Assembly: GCA_900771195.1 (NCBI GenBank)
Contig: CAAGMZ010000010.1
Location: 1 to 64,000 of the forward strand
DNA from: Lachnospiraceae bacterium
GTDB taxonomy: Bacteria > Bacillota > Clostridia > Lachnospirales > Lachnospiraceae
Reading direction: 5' to 3'
Length of the DNA: 64,000 nt
The translations under genes were made by a program, and so were the position numbers. Below, in pieces: positions 8,978-18,640 of this stretch. The notes beneath the pieces are model-generated. The model had not been told where the DNA came from, did no database searches, and was given only the letters and a program-made list of their open reading frames with translations. Within the stretch, counting starts at the first letter, position 1. Each line of letters starts with the position of its first letter.

Positions 8978-10336
8978 ATGAAAGGACTAAATATGGGAAA
9001 CAGCCAGGTGTATATAGGAATTGCACTTTTTGTGATATTCCTGATACTTGATGCCGTGTTGTATGCTTTTAATACGGCGCTTGAAAATGTTAACGAAAAT
9101 GAAGTCGATAAAAAGGCTGCGGAAGGGAATAAAAGGGCAATAAAGCTTAAAAAGATGATTGATGACCCTTCCGGTTTCTCTGATACGCTGGATATCGTTG
9201 TATTTATCACAAATGTGGTATCCGGCGGATACATACTCGGCACGGTGAGAAATTATGTATCAGGACATATGGTGCTTAGCACGTACTGGCTGTCTCTGAT
9301 TATAGGTGCCGTGATGCTTTCGGTTCTTATTGTGTTTGGCGTAATCATGCCCAAAAAGTGCGGGAGACGGTCACCGCTTAAGATTTCCATGAGGCTTGTC
9401 TCAATTGCAAAGGCAATCGTTGTGCTTCTTTTTCCGATTACTGCCCTGGTTACTCTTATATCCCATCTGATATTGAGAATTTTCAGGATAAATCCCAATG
9501 ACGGTGAGGACAATGTGACAGAGGAAGAGATAATTACAATGGTCAATGAGGGGCAGGAACAGGGCGTTCTGGAGCCCGGAGAGGCAGAGATGATTGCCAA
9601 TATTTTTGAGATGGGCGATAAGACGGCGGGTGACATAATGACACATCGTTCGGCTATTGTAGCCATCGACTGCCACATGACACTTGAGCAGCTGATACAG
9701 AGCCAGATTGACGGAAACTATTCACGATTTCCCGTATATAACGGGGACATTGACAATATTGTCGGGACACTTCATATAAGGGATGCACTTATACTTTACA
9801 GAAATATTCCCAACCGCAGAAAAGAACTTAATGATATAAAGACCCTGATAAGACCGGCATTTTTCGTGCCGGAGACCAGGGACATCGATGACCTTCTCAA
9901 AGAGATGCAGGCCCGGAAGGTACATATGGGAATCGTGGTTGATGAATACGGACAGACGGCGGGCGTCATAAGTCTTGAGGATATTATCGAGGAAATCGTG
10001 GGCAACATAATGGACGAGTATGATGTGGAAGAGGATAATATCAAGTATAATGCGGACGATTCATATGTGGTTGACGGACTGACAGAGCTTGAGGACCTCA
10101 ATAAGCTTCTGGGCACTTCAATTGAGAGTGATGAGTATGAGACGCTGAATGGTTTTCTCATATCAAAGCTTGACAGAATCCCGGATGAGGCGGAGCAGGA
10201 TGTGAATGTGAATGATAGCGGATGGAATTTTAAGGTGCTTGAGATTTCAGGCAACGTAATAAGAAAAGTGGAGATTACACGTGACAAAAACGAACAGGCC
10301 GATTCAAAAGAAAAAACTGACGGAATCGAAGAATAA
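8978..10336 (+). CDS. CNNM/CorC-type membrane protein with CBS domains
   Basis: 452 aa. Residues about 8-150 hold three to four membrane segments (CNNM/DUF21 region). A CBS pair spans about 195-330, with MTHRSAIVAID and VDEYGQTAGVISLEDIIEEIVG. A CorC_HlyC domain of about 80 residues ends the protein. Family members move or sense Mg2+ or Co2+, and some are mislabelled haemolysins. The Asp/Glu-rich element before the CBS pair (EEEIITMVNEGQEQG) is typical. The start is either ATG 8978 (GGTGG 5 nt upstream) or ATG 8993 (AAAGGA 6 nt upstream); the first membrane helix begins after both. It ends at a hairpin that also reaches the next gene's ribosome site. Confidence 0.88.
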   Translation: MKGLNMGNSQVYIGIALFVIFLILDAVLYAFNTALENVNENEVDKKAAEGNKRAIKLKKMIDDPSGFSDTLDIVVFITNVVSGGYILGTVRNYVSGHMVLSTYWLSLIIGAVMLSVLIVFGVIMPKKCGRRSPLKISMRLVSIAKAIVVLLFPITALVTLISHLILRIFRINPNDGEDNVTEEEIITMVNEGQEQGVLEPGEAEMIANIFEMGDKTAGDIMTHRSAIVAIDCHMTLEQLIQSQIDGNYSRFPVYNGDIDNIVGTLHIRDALILYRNIPNRRKELNDIKTLIRPAFFVPETRDIDDLLKEMQARKVHMGIVVDEYGQTAGVISLEDIIEEIVGNIMDEYDVEEDNIKYNADDSYVVDGLTELEDLNKLLGTSIESDEYETLNGFLISKLDRIPDEAEQDVNVNDSGWNFKVLEISGNVIRKVEITRDKNEQADSKEKTDGIEE

Positions 10337-10344
10337 ACGTAACG

Positions 10345-10388
10345 CCTCTGTGGGATACTTATAGAACAATATCCCATGGAGGTTTTTT
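10345..10388 (+). terminator. Terminator-like hairpin that includes the tepA ribosome site
   Basis: 5' arm 10345-10357 pairs with 3' arm 10370-10382 over 13 consecutive pairs (two are G-U), with a 12-nt loop. Six T follow (10383-10388) and the tepA ATG starts at 10389. The GGAGG of tepA is the last part of the 3' arm. The shape fits an intrinsic terminator, a ribosome-site lock, or both. Confidence 0.75.
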
Positions 10389-11039
10389 ATGTCAGACGAA
10401 AATGAAAAAATTGAAGAGATAAAGGAAATGGGTTCCGTCAGAGGGGACGGAATTGAGATAATAAGCATAATAGGAGAAATTGAAGGTCACGACAATCTTA
10501 ACAGGGACAGCAAAACTACAAAATATGAGCATCTTCTGCCAAAGCTTGCCCGGATAGAGAACGGTGATGACATAAAAGGAGTTCTTTTTATAATTAACAC
10601 CATTGGTGGTGATGTGTCATGCGGTCTGGCACTTGCCGAGATGGTTGCGGGCATGAGCAAACCGACTGTATCACTTGTAATAGGGGACAGCCACTCCATA
10701 GGAGTACCTCTTGCAGTGGCAGTTGATTATTCGTATATTGTCCCTACGGCCACGGTTGTGATACATCCGGTTAGAATGAGCGGAACAATACTCGGAACCA
10801 ACCAGACATACAAGCAGTTTAAGTCCATTCAGGACAGAATAGCAGGATTTATAGCGTGCCATTCGGAATGTCCTGAAAATGAAGTGGAAAATATGATGAT
10901 GAATACCCGGATGATGGCCAAGGACCTGGGAACCATCCTTGTGGGTAAGGAAGCAGTGGATGCAGGAATAATAAATGAAGTCGGGAACATAAGAATGGCT
11001 CTTGATAAACTCAGGGAACTTGCAGATGTTCCAATTTAA
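10389..11039 (+). CDS. tepA: ClpP-like serine protease (TepA/YmfB family)
   Basis: 216-aa crotonase/ClpP-fold protein. TepA of Bacillus is a cytosolic ClpP-like peptidase said to help protein export and to clear signal peptides. It has INTIGGDVSCGLALAEM (oxyanion region, ClpP INSPGG equivalent), the nucleophile Ser in DSHSIGVP and the His in VVIHPVRMSG. The acidic N-terminus of about 20 residues is variable. In Bacillus ymfB lies just before spoIIIE; here uppP is inserted between it and ftsK, supporting the assignment over true ClpP. Its GGAGG is buried in the upstream hairpin. Confidence 0.88.
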   Translation: MSDENEKIEEIKEMGSVRGDGIEIISIIGEIEGHDNLNRDSKTTKYEHLLPKLARIENGDDIKGVLFIINTIGGDVSCGLALAEMVAGMSKPTVSLVIGDSHSIGVPLAVAVDYSYIVPTATVVIHPVRMSGTILGTNQTYKQFKSIQDRIAGFIACHSECPENEVENMMMNTRMMAKDLGTILVGKEAVDAGIINEVGNIRMALDKLRELADVPI

Positions 11040-11049
11040 TCAAAGCACC

Positions 11050-11078
11050 TTGCCAACCCAAAATCCAAATGGTATAAT
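11050..11078 (+). promoter_or_regulatory. SigA-type promoter of uppP
   Basis: TTGCCA (11050-11055), 17-nt spacer, TATAAT (11073-11078), 35 nt before the uppP start. Nearly consensus. It probably also feeds ftsK and genes beyond. Confidence 0.8.
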
Positions 11079-11113
11079 TAACTCTTAGCGAGGTTTTTAC
11101 GGGAGGAAGAGAG

Positions 11114-11992
11114 TTGGATATATTAAAATCGATATTTTTGGGATTGGTACAGGGTGCAACGGAATTTCTTCCGGTCAGCAGCTCCGGACATCTGGCTATA
11201 TTCAAGCATGTTTTTCATATGGATCTTAATTCCGGAGTGTTTTTTGACGTGATGCTCCATCTGGGAACGCTGATAGCTTTGATAATAGTGTTCAGGGAAG
11301 ACATATGGGGGATGATAAGGGAGTTTTTCGGAATACTTCAGACCTTGTTTGCCAATCTTTTGGTGTTCATAATGCGAAAGAAGGGCGACACAAGGTATAC
11401 ATACTTTAAGGTTGTGAATTCATCATACCGGAAACTGGTTCTGATGGTGCTTATTTCAACGGTTCCGACGGGTATTCTCGGCGCGGTGGGAAGCTCTGTT
11501 GTCGAGAAGGCTTCGGGACAGCTGTGGTTGGTAGGAATTTTTCTCCTGATTACAGCGACACTTCTTTTTATTGCCGACAGACACCCGAGGGGAACTGTGC
11601 GTATAAAGGATGCTACATATTCAGGTGCGTTTATACTTGGAATTGCGCAGGGGATAGCTACCATGCCGGGACTGTCACGCTCCGGAACGACGATTGCAGC
11701 GGGAATACTTCTCGGATACAACAAAAAGCTTGCTGTAAAATATTCTTTTATCATGTCTATTCCGGCTGTGTTTGGTGCGATAGTTTTTGAATTTAAGGAT
11801 ATTAAATCAGAGGTATTCGGCTCGGCCAACCTGCCGGGATATCTGCTTGGAACAGTAGCGGCGGGAGTTGTCGGGTTTTTCTGCCTGAAGTTTATGCTTA
11901 AGCTTGTAAGGTCCAGAAAGTATATAGGATTTTCAATCTATTGCCTTGTCATGGGACTTTTGGCGATAGGATATTCAATATTTGCAAGATAG
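11114..11992 (+). CDS. uppP: Undecaprenyl-diphosphatase (BacA/UppP)
   Basis: 292-aa membrane enzyme that dephosphorylates undecaprenyl diphosphate so the lipid carrier can be reused in wall synthesis; it also gives bacitracin tolerance. Signature motifs are GATEFLPVSSSGHL at residues 14-27 and PGLSRSGTT near residue 190, in a protein with about eight hydrophobic helices. The start is the TTG at 11114, 7 nt after GGGAGG. The cytosolic loop after residue 85 is longer and more basic (MRKKGDTRYTYF) than in the E. coli protein. It lies 18 nt before ftsK. Confidence 0.96.
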   Translation: MDILKSIFLGLVQGATEFLPVSSSGHLAIFKHVFHMDLNSGVFFDVMLHLGTLIALIIVFREDIWGMIREFFGILQTLFANLLVFIMRKKGDTRYTYFKVVNSSYRKLVLMVLISTVPTGILGAVGSSVVEKASGQLWLVGIFLLITATLLFIADRHPRGTVRIKDATYSGAFILGIAQGIATMPGLSRSGTTIAAGILLGYNKKLAVKYSFIMSIPAVFGAIVFEFKDIKSEVFGSANLPGYLLGTVAAGVVGFFCLKFMLKLVRSRKYIGFSIYCLVMGLLAIGYSIFAR

Positions 11993-12010
11993 TTACAGCA
12001 GGAGGTTGCG

Positions 12011-14683
12011 ATGGCAACAGCTAAGAATACAAAAAAGAAACCGAATACATCTTCGGCGGCAAGGAAGAGTACCGGTCCCAAAAAGGATACAGGAAAGTCC
12101 GGTAAGCAGCAGAAGCACTCCGGAATAGTAAGAGAAGCGGTTGTTCTGATTACACTGGCACTTTCCATAATTTTCTTTATAGCTAATTTTGGTGTGGGCG
12201 GAACTGTCGGAGCGGCCATAAGTTCTTTTTTCTTTGGGATTTTCGGACTTGTGGCTTACATATTCCCTGTATTGCTCTTTGTGGGTACAATATTTTTGCT
12301 GTCCAATAAAGATAATTCGGTTGCATGGATAAAATTCACGGCAGCGGTGTGTGTAATGATTCTTTTGTGCACTCTGATTCAGCTCATAAGCGGCTCACAT
12401 GCATCTGAATGGAAGTTTTCGCAGTACTATACCCAGAGTTCCTTACATAAGAACGGAGGAGGATTTTTGGGCGGCTCACTGTGCAAGCTCTTTGTTACAT
12501 GGTTTGGAACGGCAGGGGCATATATCATTGATATTGTGTTTGTTATTATCGGAATTGTAGTTATTTCGGGAAAATCATTTATTGCGGGCGTGAAGAAAGG
12601 CAGCGAAAAAGTGTACAATACTGCACGAAATGATATGGAACGCCACAGAGTGGAGGTAAACGCCAGGAAGGTTGAACGCCGGGAGAAGGAAAGGCGGGAA
12701 AGACAGGTAACCGAAAAGGTTCACGGCGTCACCTTTAACACTGAGATAGTTTCCGAAAAAAGTGCAGCAAAGGCAGAAAAGGGCCTTGGTAATCAGGATG
12801 TTCATGAAATTTCACCTGAGGACGATTCATCAATATATAATTTTGAGAAGGCTTCCGATGAGACGGAGCAGAGTATTCCGGAGGATGATTATCTGAGGCA
12901 TTATGAAGAGGAACAGAGCAGTCCTTTGTATAATCCGGAGCATGAAGAGGAAATACTTCCCTATGACAGCAAGTACGAGGAGGAATACAGGGAAGAGTAT
13001 GTGGATGCCGGACACGGCGATGCAGAGACAGGACAGATACATAATGACAGCACTGTTATTGACGATTCCGGATATAATGCAGAGGGGATAGACTTAGACC
13101 TTGTAAGGAAAGAACTTGACAGAGACAGGGCAGAAGCGGTTTCCGCAGATAAAGCAGAGGAGCCTGCCCACCAAAAGAATGATGATGTCACAGTCTCGAA
13201 TGCGGCTCCAAGAAAAAGAAAGCCGGCCAAATATGTTTTTCCGCCGTTGACTCTTCTTAAACGCGGTGGCGGCAAAAAAGCATCCGTAAATCAGACTGAG
13301 CTTAAGAGTACGGCGATGAAGCTTCAGCAGACACTTGCCAATTTCGGGGTAAAGGTAGCCGTTACCGATGTAAGCTGCGGACCGGCTGTTACAAGATATG
13401 AGATACAGCCTGAGCAGGGAGTTAAGGTAAGTAAGATTGTTTCACTGGCAGATGACATAAAGCTTAATCTGGCGGCTGCAGACATCCGTATAGAAGCGCC
13501 GATTCCGGGGAAGGCTGCTGTGGGAATAGAAGTTCCCAACAGGGAAACCTCAGGAGTACTTTTGGGAGATCTTATAAGCAGTCCTGAATTTAAAAAGAAT
13601 TCATCACCGATTGCTTTTGCCGCCGGTAAGGATATTGCGGGGCAGACGATTGTTGCAGATATAGCGAAGATGCCTCATCTTCTCATTGCAGGTGCAACCG
13701 GCTCAGGTAAATCGGTATGTATCAATACAATAATAATGAGTATACTTTACAGAGCAAGACCGGATGAGGTAAAACTGATAATGGTAGACCCCAAAGTTGT
13801 TGAGCTCAGTGTATACAACGGAATACCGCATCTTATGATTCCTGTTGTCACAGATCCAAAGAAAGCGGCAGGAGCTCTTAACTGGGCTGTCGCTGAGATG
13901 ACAGACAGATATCAGAAATTTGCTTCATACGGAGTAAGAGATCTTAAGGGATACAACGAAAAGGTTGAGCAGGAAGGAAACGGTGATGCCGAGAACGCAC
14001 CCACTAAGCTTCCGCAGATAGTAATCATCATAGATGAGCTTGCAGATCTTATGATGGTTTCATCCAATGAGGTTGAGGATGCAATTGTAAGACTTGCGCA
14101 GCTTGCCAGAGCGGCGGGCATACATCTTATAATTGCAACACAGAGACCAAGCGTCAATGTCATAACAGGTCTTATCAAAGCCAATGTGCCTTCACGTATT
14201 GCTTTTTCAGTATCACAGGGAGTGGATTCCAGAACTATCATTGATATGAATGGTGCAGAGAAGCTTCTCGGAAAAGGCGATATGCTCTTTTATCCACAGG
14301 GTTACCAGAAACCGGCAAGGGTTCAGGGAGCATTTGTTTCTGACGAAGAGGTTGCTGCGGTAGTTGAATTCCTTAAGGAGCATTGCGAAGAAACTGAGTA
14401 CAGCGAAGAGCTGGATAAGCAGATAAGGAATCCGGCATTTGCAGAGAGTCAGACGTTTGGCGGCGACAGAGACCAGTATTTTGGCGAGGCCGGGAGATTT
14501 ATCATTGAGAAGCAGCGGGCGTCAATAGGAATGCTCCAGAGGATTTACAAAATAGGCTTTAACAGGGCGGCACGCATCATGGACCAGCTGTGTGAGGCCG
14601 GAGTTGTAGGGCCGGAAGAAGGCACCAAGCCGCGTAAGGTACTCATGACTATGGAAGAATTTGAAGAATATCTCAGAAAATAA
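12011..14683 (+). CDS. ftsK: DNA translocase FtsK/SpoIIIE
   Basis: 890-aa septum-anchored ATP-driven DNA pump that clears the chromosome from the closing septum, or into the forespore in spore formers. Residues 1-35 are Lys-rich and cytosolic, and four membrane helices span about 40-190. A long acidic linker runs to about 405. The alpha/beta motor has Walker A GATGSGKS near residue 562 and Walker B IVIIIDELADLM. The gamma winged helix that reads polar DNA motifs starts at RASIGMLQRIYKIGFNRAARIMD. All domains are intact. Following tepA and uppP, it fits the tepA-spoIIIE neighbourhood of Bacillus. Confidence 0.96.
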   Translation: MATAKNTKKKPNTSSAARKSTGPKKDTGKSGKQQKHSGIVREAVVLITLALSIIFFIANFGVGGTVGAAISSFFFGIFGLVAYIFPVLLFVGTIFLLSNKDNSVAWIKFTAAVCVMILLCTLIQLISGSHASEWKFSQYYTQSSLHKNGGGFLGGSLCKLFVTWFGTAGAYIIDIVFVIIGIVVISGKSFIAGVKKGSEKVYNTARNDMERHRVEVNARKVERREKERRERQVTEKVHGVTFNTEIVSEKSAAKAEKGLGNQDVHEISPEDDSSIYNFEKASDETEQSIPEDDYLRHYEEEQSSPLYNPEHEEEILPYDSKYEEEYREEYVDAGHGDAETGQIHNDSTVIDDSGYNAEGIDLDLVRKELDRDRAEAVSADKAEEPAHQKNDDVTVSNAAPRKRKPAKYVFPPLTLLKRGGGKKASVNQTELKSTAMKLQQTLANFGVKVAVTDVSCGPAVTRYEIQPEQGVKVSKIVSLADDIKLNLAAADIRIEAPIPGKAAVGIEVPNRETSGVLLGDLISSPEFKKNSSPIAFAAGKDIAGQTIVADIAKMPHLLIAGATGSGKSVCINTIIMSILYRARPDEVKLIMVDPKVVELSVYNGIPHLMIPVVTDPKKAAGALNWAVAEMTDRYQKFASYGVRDLKGYNEKVEQEGNGDAENAPTKLPQIVIIIDELADLMMVSSNEVEDAIVRLAQLARAAGIHLIIATQRPSVNVITGLIKANVPSRIAFSVSQGVDSRTIIDMNGAEKLLGKGDMLFYPQGYQKPARVQGAFVSDEEVAAVVEFLKEHCEETEYSEELDKQIRNPAFAESQTFGGDRDQYFGEAGRFIIEKQRASIGMLQRIYKIGFNRAARIMDQLCEAGVVGPEEGTKPRKVLMTMEEFEEYLRK

Positions 14684-14701
14684 ATTAACGGAGGAATAAG
14701 T

Positions 14702-16375
14702 ATGAAAACTGACATCGAGATTGCACAGGAAGCCAGAATGAATCACATTAAGGATGTGGCTGCCAAAGTAGGAATTGCAGAGGAAGAACTGGAATTTTAC
14801 GGAAAGTATAAGGCAAAGCTTTCGGATGAACTTGAACAGAGGGTGGCAGGAAATCCCGACGGAAAGCTCATACTTGTAACTGCCATAAATCCCACACCTG
14901 CCGGAGAGGGAAAGACAACAGTGAGTATCGGGCTTTCACAGGCCCTTAACAGGCTTGGAAAGAAGACTATAGTTGCACTCCGTGAGCCCTCGCTGGGACC
15001 CTGCTTCGGAGTAAAGGGAGGAGCTGCAGGAGGCGGTTATTCACAGGTTGTTCCCATGGAGGACCTGAACCTTCATTTTACAGGTGATTTTCACGCCATA
15101 ACAAGTGCCAACAACCTTCTGGCTGCAATGCTTGATAACCATATACAGCAGGGAAATGCTCTGGGAATAGATACAAGGCAGGTTGTGTGGAAAAGATGTC
15201 TTGATATGAACGACAGAGCACTCCGCAATATTGTTATCGGACTGGGAGCCAAGGCCGACGGCGTTGTGAGAGAGGACCATTTTATCATAACCGTTGCATC
15301 GGAAATTATGGCTATTCTTTGTCTTGCAACAGATATGGCAGATTTAAAGGAGCGACTTTCAAAGATAATTGTTGCATATAATTTTGCAGGTGAGCCTGTT
15401 ACGGCTAAGGACCTCAAGGCGGTAGGCGCAATGGCAGCGCTTCTTAAGGATGCGATGAAGCCTAACCTTATCCAGACCCTTGAGAATACCCCGGCTATCG
15501 TTCACGGCGGACCGTTTGCCAACATTGCGCATGGCTGCAACAGCGTAAGGGCCACAAAGATGGCACTTAAGCTTGCCGATTATGTTGTTACCGAGGCAGG
15601 ATTCGGTGCGGATCTCGGCGCCGAGAAATTCCTTGACATCAAGTGCCGCAAGACCGGACTTGTGCCGGATACAATTGTTATTGTGGCAACCGTGCGAGCC
15701 CTCAAATACAACGGCGGAGTTCCCAAGAACGAGCTTTCGGCGGAAAACCTTGATGCCCTCAGAAAGGGAATAGTTAACCTTGATAAGCATATCGAGAATA
15801 TGCAGGGCTTTGGTGTGAACGTTGTCGTCACGCTGAATTCTTTTGTTACAGACACCGAAGCAGAGCATCAGTTTATCAAGGAGCATGTGGAGAGCATGGG
15901 CTGTGAATTTGCACTTGCAGATGTATGGGCAAAAGGCGGCGAAGGCGGGGAAGAACTGGCCAGGAAGGTTCTGGCTTCAATAGATAAGCCCAAGAAGGAA
16001 TTTAAGCTTACATATACTGATGATATGTCGCTGAAAGACAAAATAAATTCGGTTGCAACTAAGATTTACGGAGCGGATGGAGTTACTTTTGCCCCTGCGG
16101 CAGCAAAAATGCTTGATAAGCTTGAGGCCATGGGATTTGGAAACCTGCCTGTCTGCATGGCTAAGACGCAGTACTCGCTGTCAGATGACGCAACACGTCT
16201 TGGAAGACCTGAGGGCTTTACTGTTAATGTCCGTGAGGTTTATGTAAGCGCAGGTGCCGGATTCGTGGTTGCCATAACAGGTTCCATAATGACGATGCCG
16301 GGACTTCCCAAGGTTCCTGCGGCAGAGGGCATTGATTATGATGAAAAAAATGACAGGATAACAGGATTGTTCTAA
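14702..16375 (+). CDS. fhs: Formate--tetrahydrofolate ligase
   Basis: 557-aa enzyme that joins formate to tetrahydrofolate with ATP, giving 10-formyl-THF for purines, for fMet-tRNA and, in acetogens, for the methyl branch of the Wood-Ljungdahl path. It has the P-loop PTPAGEGKTT near residue 62 and the REPSLGPCFGVKGGAAGGG signature near 95-115. Length matches the family. GGAGGAATA precedes the start. It is 18 nt after ftsK, too little room for a THF riboswitch, and 1 nt before murF. FolD and Fmt, which use its product, are encoded 1.4 and 6.5 kb downstream on the same strand. Confidence 0.97.
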   Translation: MKTDIEIAQEARMNHIKDVAAKVGIAEEELEFYGKYKAKLSDELEQRVAGNPDGKLILVTAINPTPAGEGKTTVSIGLSQALNRLGKKTIVALREPSLGPCFGVKGGAAGGGYSQVVPMEDLNLHFTGDFHAITSANNLLAAMLDNHIQQGNALGIDTRQVVWKRCLDMNDRALRNIVIGLGAKADGVVREDHFIITVASEIMAILCLATDMADLKERLSKIIVAYNFAGEPVTAKDLKAVGAMAALLKDAMKPNLIQTLENTPAIVHGGPFANIAHGCNSVRATKMALKLADYVVTEAGFGADLGAEKFLDIKCRKTGLVPDTIVIVATVRALKYNGGVPKNELSAENLDALRKGIVNLDKHIENMQGFGVNVVVTLNSFVTDTEAEHQFIKEHVESMGCEFALADVWAKGGEGGEELARKVLASIDKPKKEFKLTYTDDMSLKDKINSVATKIYGADGVTFAPAAAKMLDKLEAMGFGNLPVCMAKTQYSLSDDATRLGRPEGFTVNVREVYVSAGAGFVVAITGSIMTMPGLPKVPAAEGIDYDEKNDRITGLF

Positions 16376-16376
16376 T

Positions 16377-17774
16377 ATGGAAAATTTTTATATAAGGGAT
16401 GTTGTTAAAGCTACAGGCGGAAGACTGCTATGTGGCAATCCGGACACACAGGTGTGCACATTAAGCACCAATTCTAAGGAAATCGGGGAGAAATGCCTTT
16501 TTGTTCCCATAATAGGGGAAAGAGTGGATGCCCACAAATTCATCGACGGAGCGGTCTCGGCAGGAGCGGTTGCGGTGCTCACAAGCGAACATGACAGGCT
16601 TGATATTGCGGTTCCCGCAATACGTGTCGAAGATACGGTGAAAGCGATGCAGGAAATAGGCAGAGCGTACGGAATGTCCATAAAGATACCCAAGGTCGGA
16701 ATCACTGGCAGCGTAGGCAAAACGACAACCAAAGAAATGGTAGCATGTGCCCTTGGCGCCGGATTTAAGGTGTTTAAGACATCCGGCAATAACAACAGCC
16801 AGGTGGGCGTTCCCAACACGCTTTCAAAGCTCTCGGGGACCGATGAAATAGCCGTTATAGAGATGGGAATGAGTATGCCCGGCGAGATGAAAAGGCTGGC
16901 GCAGCTTGTAGAGCTTGACTGTGCTGTAGTGACTAATATCGGAGTATCACATATTGAGGCACTGGGAAGCCGTGATGGAATCTGCAGGGAAAAATTCCAT
17001 ATAGCAGATGCACTTGGTGATAACGGATGCATGTTCTTAAATGGTGATGACGATATTCTTAAGGTTCATAAAAAAGAGCTTGATAAGCCTGTGATTACAT
17101 TCGGAATTGAAGAGGGCAATGATTATCGGGCTGTCAATATTGAAAAGACAGCTGTAGGAACACGATTTGATATTGAAAAATCAGCTTCGGTCATATGCAA
17201 TGTTGTTCTTAACGTGGCGGGAATCCACAATGTCCGTAATGCGCTGGTGTCGGTGGCAGTGGCAGACAGATACGGCATAGCACCGCAGAAGGCGGCAGAT
17301 GCGCTGGGAAATTACGGCGGTGTTGCCATGAGGCAGCAGATAAGCATGGTTGACGGCATAACAATAATAGACGATTCGTATAATGCAAGCCCTGATTCCA
17401 TGAAGGCAGGAATAGATGTGCTGTGCTCCGTACCCTGCTCAGGGAAACGCATAGCAGTGCTTGCCGACATGATGGAGCTTGGAGACAAATCACCGGAGTA
17501 TCACAGGCAGGTCGGCGAGTTCATCAAAGGAATGAAGGTTGACGAACTTGTGCTCCTTGGCAGTCTTGCGTCATATATCGGAGAAGGAGCCGGGGCGTCA
17601 GACATAAAAATTACACAGGCAGAAACACGGCAGGAAGCAGAAGAATATCTTGAGAAGACTCTCAGAGCGGGAGATGCTGTTTTGTTCAAGGGTTCAAGGG
17701 TAATGGAGCTCAACAGATGTGTTGAGGCACTTAAGAAAAGCAAGGAGGAAGCAAAAAATGGCCAGAATAATTGA
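16377..17774 (+). CDS. murF: UDP-MurNAc-tripeptide--D-Ala-D-Ala ligase
   Basis: 465-aa cytosolic Mur ligase that adds D-Ala-D-Ala to complete the UDP-MurNAc-pentapeptide. It has the N-terminal UDP-binding domain, central ATPase VGITGSVGKTTTKEM near residue 108, NVGVSHIE-like NIGVSHIEALGS near 180, and the MurF-specific DDSYNASPDSM near 330. It begins 1 nt after the fhs stop without a strong ribosome site, so it is probably translated by coupling. It overlaps folD by 17 nt. Its location outside the dcw cluster, with murE, is noteworthy. Confidence 0.95.
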   Translation: MENFYIRDVVKATGGRLLCGNPDTQVCTLSTNSKEIGEKCLFVPIIGERVDAHKFIDGAVSAGAVAVLTSEHDRLDIAVPAIRVEDTVKAMQEIGRAYGMSIKIPKVGITGSVGKTTTKEMVACALGAGFKVFKTSGNNNSQVGVPNTLSKLSGTDEIAVIEMGMSMPGEMKRLAQLVELDCAVVTNIGVSHIEALGSRDGICREKFHIADALGDNGCMFLNGDDDILKVHKKELDKPVITFGIEEGNDYRAVNIEKTAVGTRFDIEKSASVICNVVLNVAGIHNVRNALVSVAVADRYGIAPQKAADALGNYGGVAMRQQISMVDGITIIDDSYNASPDSMKAGIDVLCSVPCSGKRIAVLADMMELGDKSPEYHRQVGEFIKGMKVDELVLLGSLASYIGEGAGASDIKITQAETRQEAEEYLEKTLRAGDAVLFKGSRVMELNRCVEALKKSKEEAKNGQNN

Positions 17775-18618
17775 TGGAAAAGCAATATCGGCACAGATAA
17801 AGGAAGAAGTAAAGGCCCGGGTGGCAGAATACAGGGAAAAAGGGATTGAGATATGTCTTGCCGTAATTCAGGTGGGAAATGATCCTGCATCATCTGTATA
17901 TGTGGGAAACAAGAAAAAGGCCTGCGAATTTGTGGGGATAAAATCCCTTGCATACGAGCTGCCGGAAGAAACCACCCAGGAAGAACTGCTGGCACTTATT
18001 GGTGAATTGAACGGCAGGAACGATGTCAACGGAATTCTTGTGCAGCTTCCCCTGCCAGAGCATATTGATGAGGATAAGGTTATAAAAACCATTTCTCCTC
18101 TTAAGGATGTGGATGGTTTTCATCCCCAGAGTGTGGGTGCGTTGTGCATAGGACAGAAGGGCTTTGTATCATGTACTCCTGCGGGGATAATTGAGCTCCT
18201 TAAGAGAAGTGATGTTGAAATTTCCGGTAAGGAATGCGTTGTTATAGGAAGAAGCAATATCGTGGGTAAGCCAATGTCACTCCTTCTTCTTCGTGAAAAC
18301 GGGACAGTCACAATATGCCATTCCAGAACGGCTGATCTTAAAAGCGTGACAAAGAGAGCGGATATACTTGTGGCAGCTGTCGGAAAGCCTAAGCTTATTA
18401 CAAGGGAATATGTCAAAGAAGGCGCAGTCGTTATTGATGTGGGAATTCACAGAATGGGCACCTCGGCAACCGGGAAGAGCATACTCTGCGGGGATGTGGA
18501 TTATGATGACGTGGAGCCTGTGGCTTCAGCCATAACACCTGTTCCGGGCGGTGTAGGACCAATGACAATCGCAATGCTTATGAAGAACTGTGTGGATTCA
18601 GTAGAACTGCAGAAATAA
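17758..18618 (+). CDS. folD: Methylene-THF dehydrogenase / methenyl-THF cyclohydrolase FolD
   Basis: 286-aa bifunctional enzyme that interconverts 5,10-methylene-, 5,10-methenyl- and 10-formyl-THF. It has the catalytic Lys and Tyr region YVGNKKKACEFVGI near residues 50-63, VQLPLPEHI near 98, DVDGFHP near 120, the Rossmann motif VIGRSNIVGKP near 165 and the C-terminal PGGVGPMT. Start at 17758 follows GGAGG by 9 nt; the earlier in-frame start at 17719 lies inside murF with no such site. It is sandwiched between murF and murE with overlaps or short gaps, so the folate and wall genes share a transcript. Confidence 0.96.
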   Translation: MARIIDGKAISAQIKEEVKARVAEYREKGIEICLAVIQVGNDPASSVYVGNKKKACEFVGIKSLAYELPEETTQEELLALIGELNGRNDVNGILVQLPLPEHIDEDKVIKTISPLKDVDGFHPQSVGALCIGQKGFVSCTPAGIIELLKRSDVEISGKECVVIGRSNIVGKPMSLLLLRENGTVTICHSRTADLKSVTKRADILVAAVGKPKLITREYVKEGAVVIDVGIHRMGTSATGKSILCGDVDYDDVEPVASAITPVPGGVGPMTIAMLMKNCVDSVELQK

Positions 18619-18640
18619 ATCGAAAGGAAGCAGGGCATAT

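Noticed and set aside
14684..14701. THF riboswitch before fhs, and similarly before folD
   Set aside because: The gap before fhs is 18 nt and folD starts inside murF; no space for the structure.
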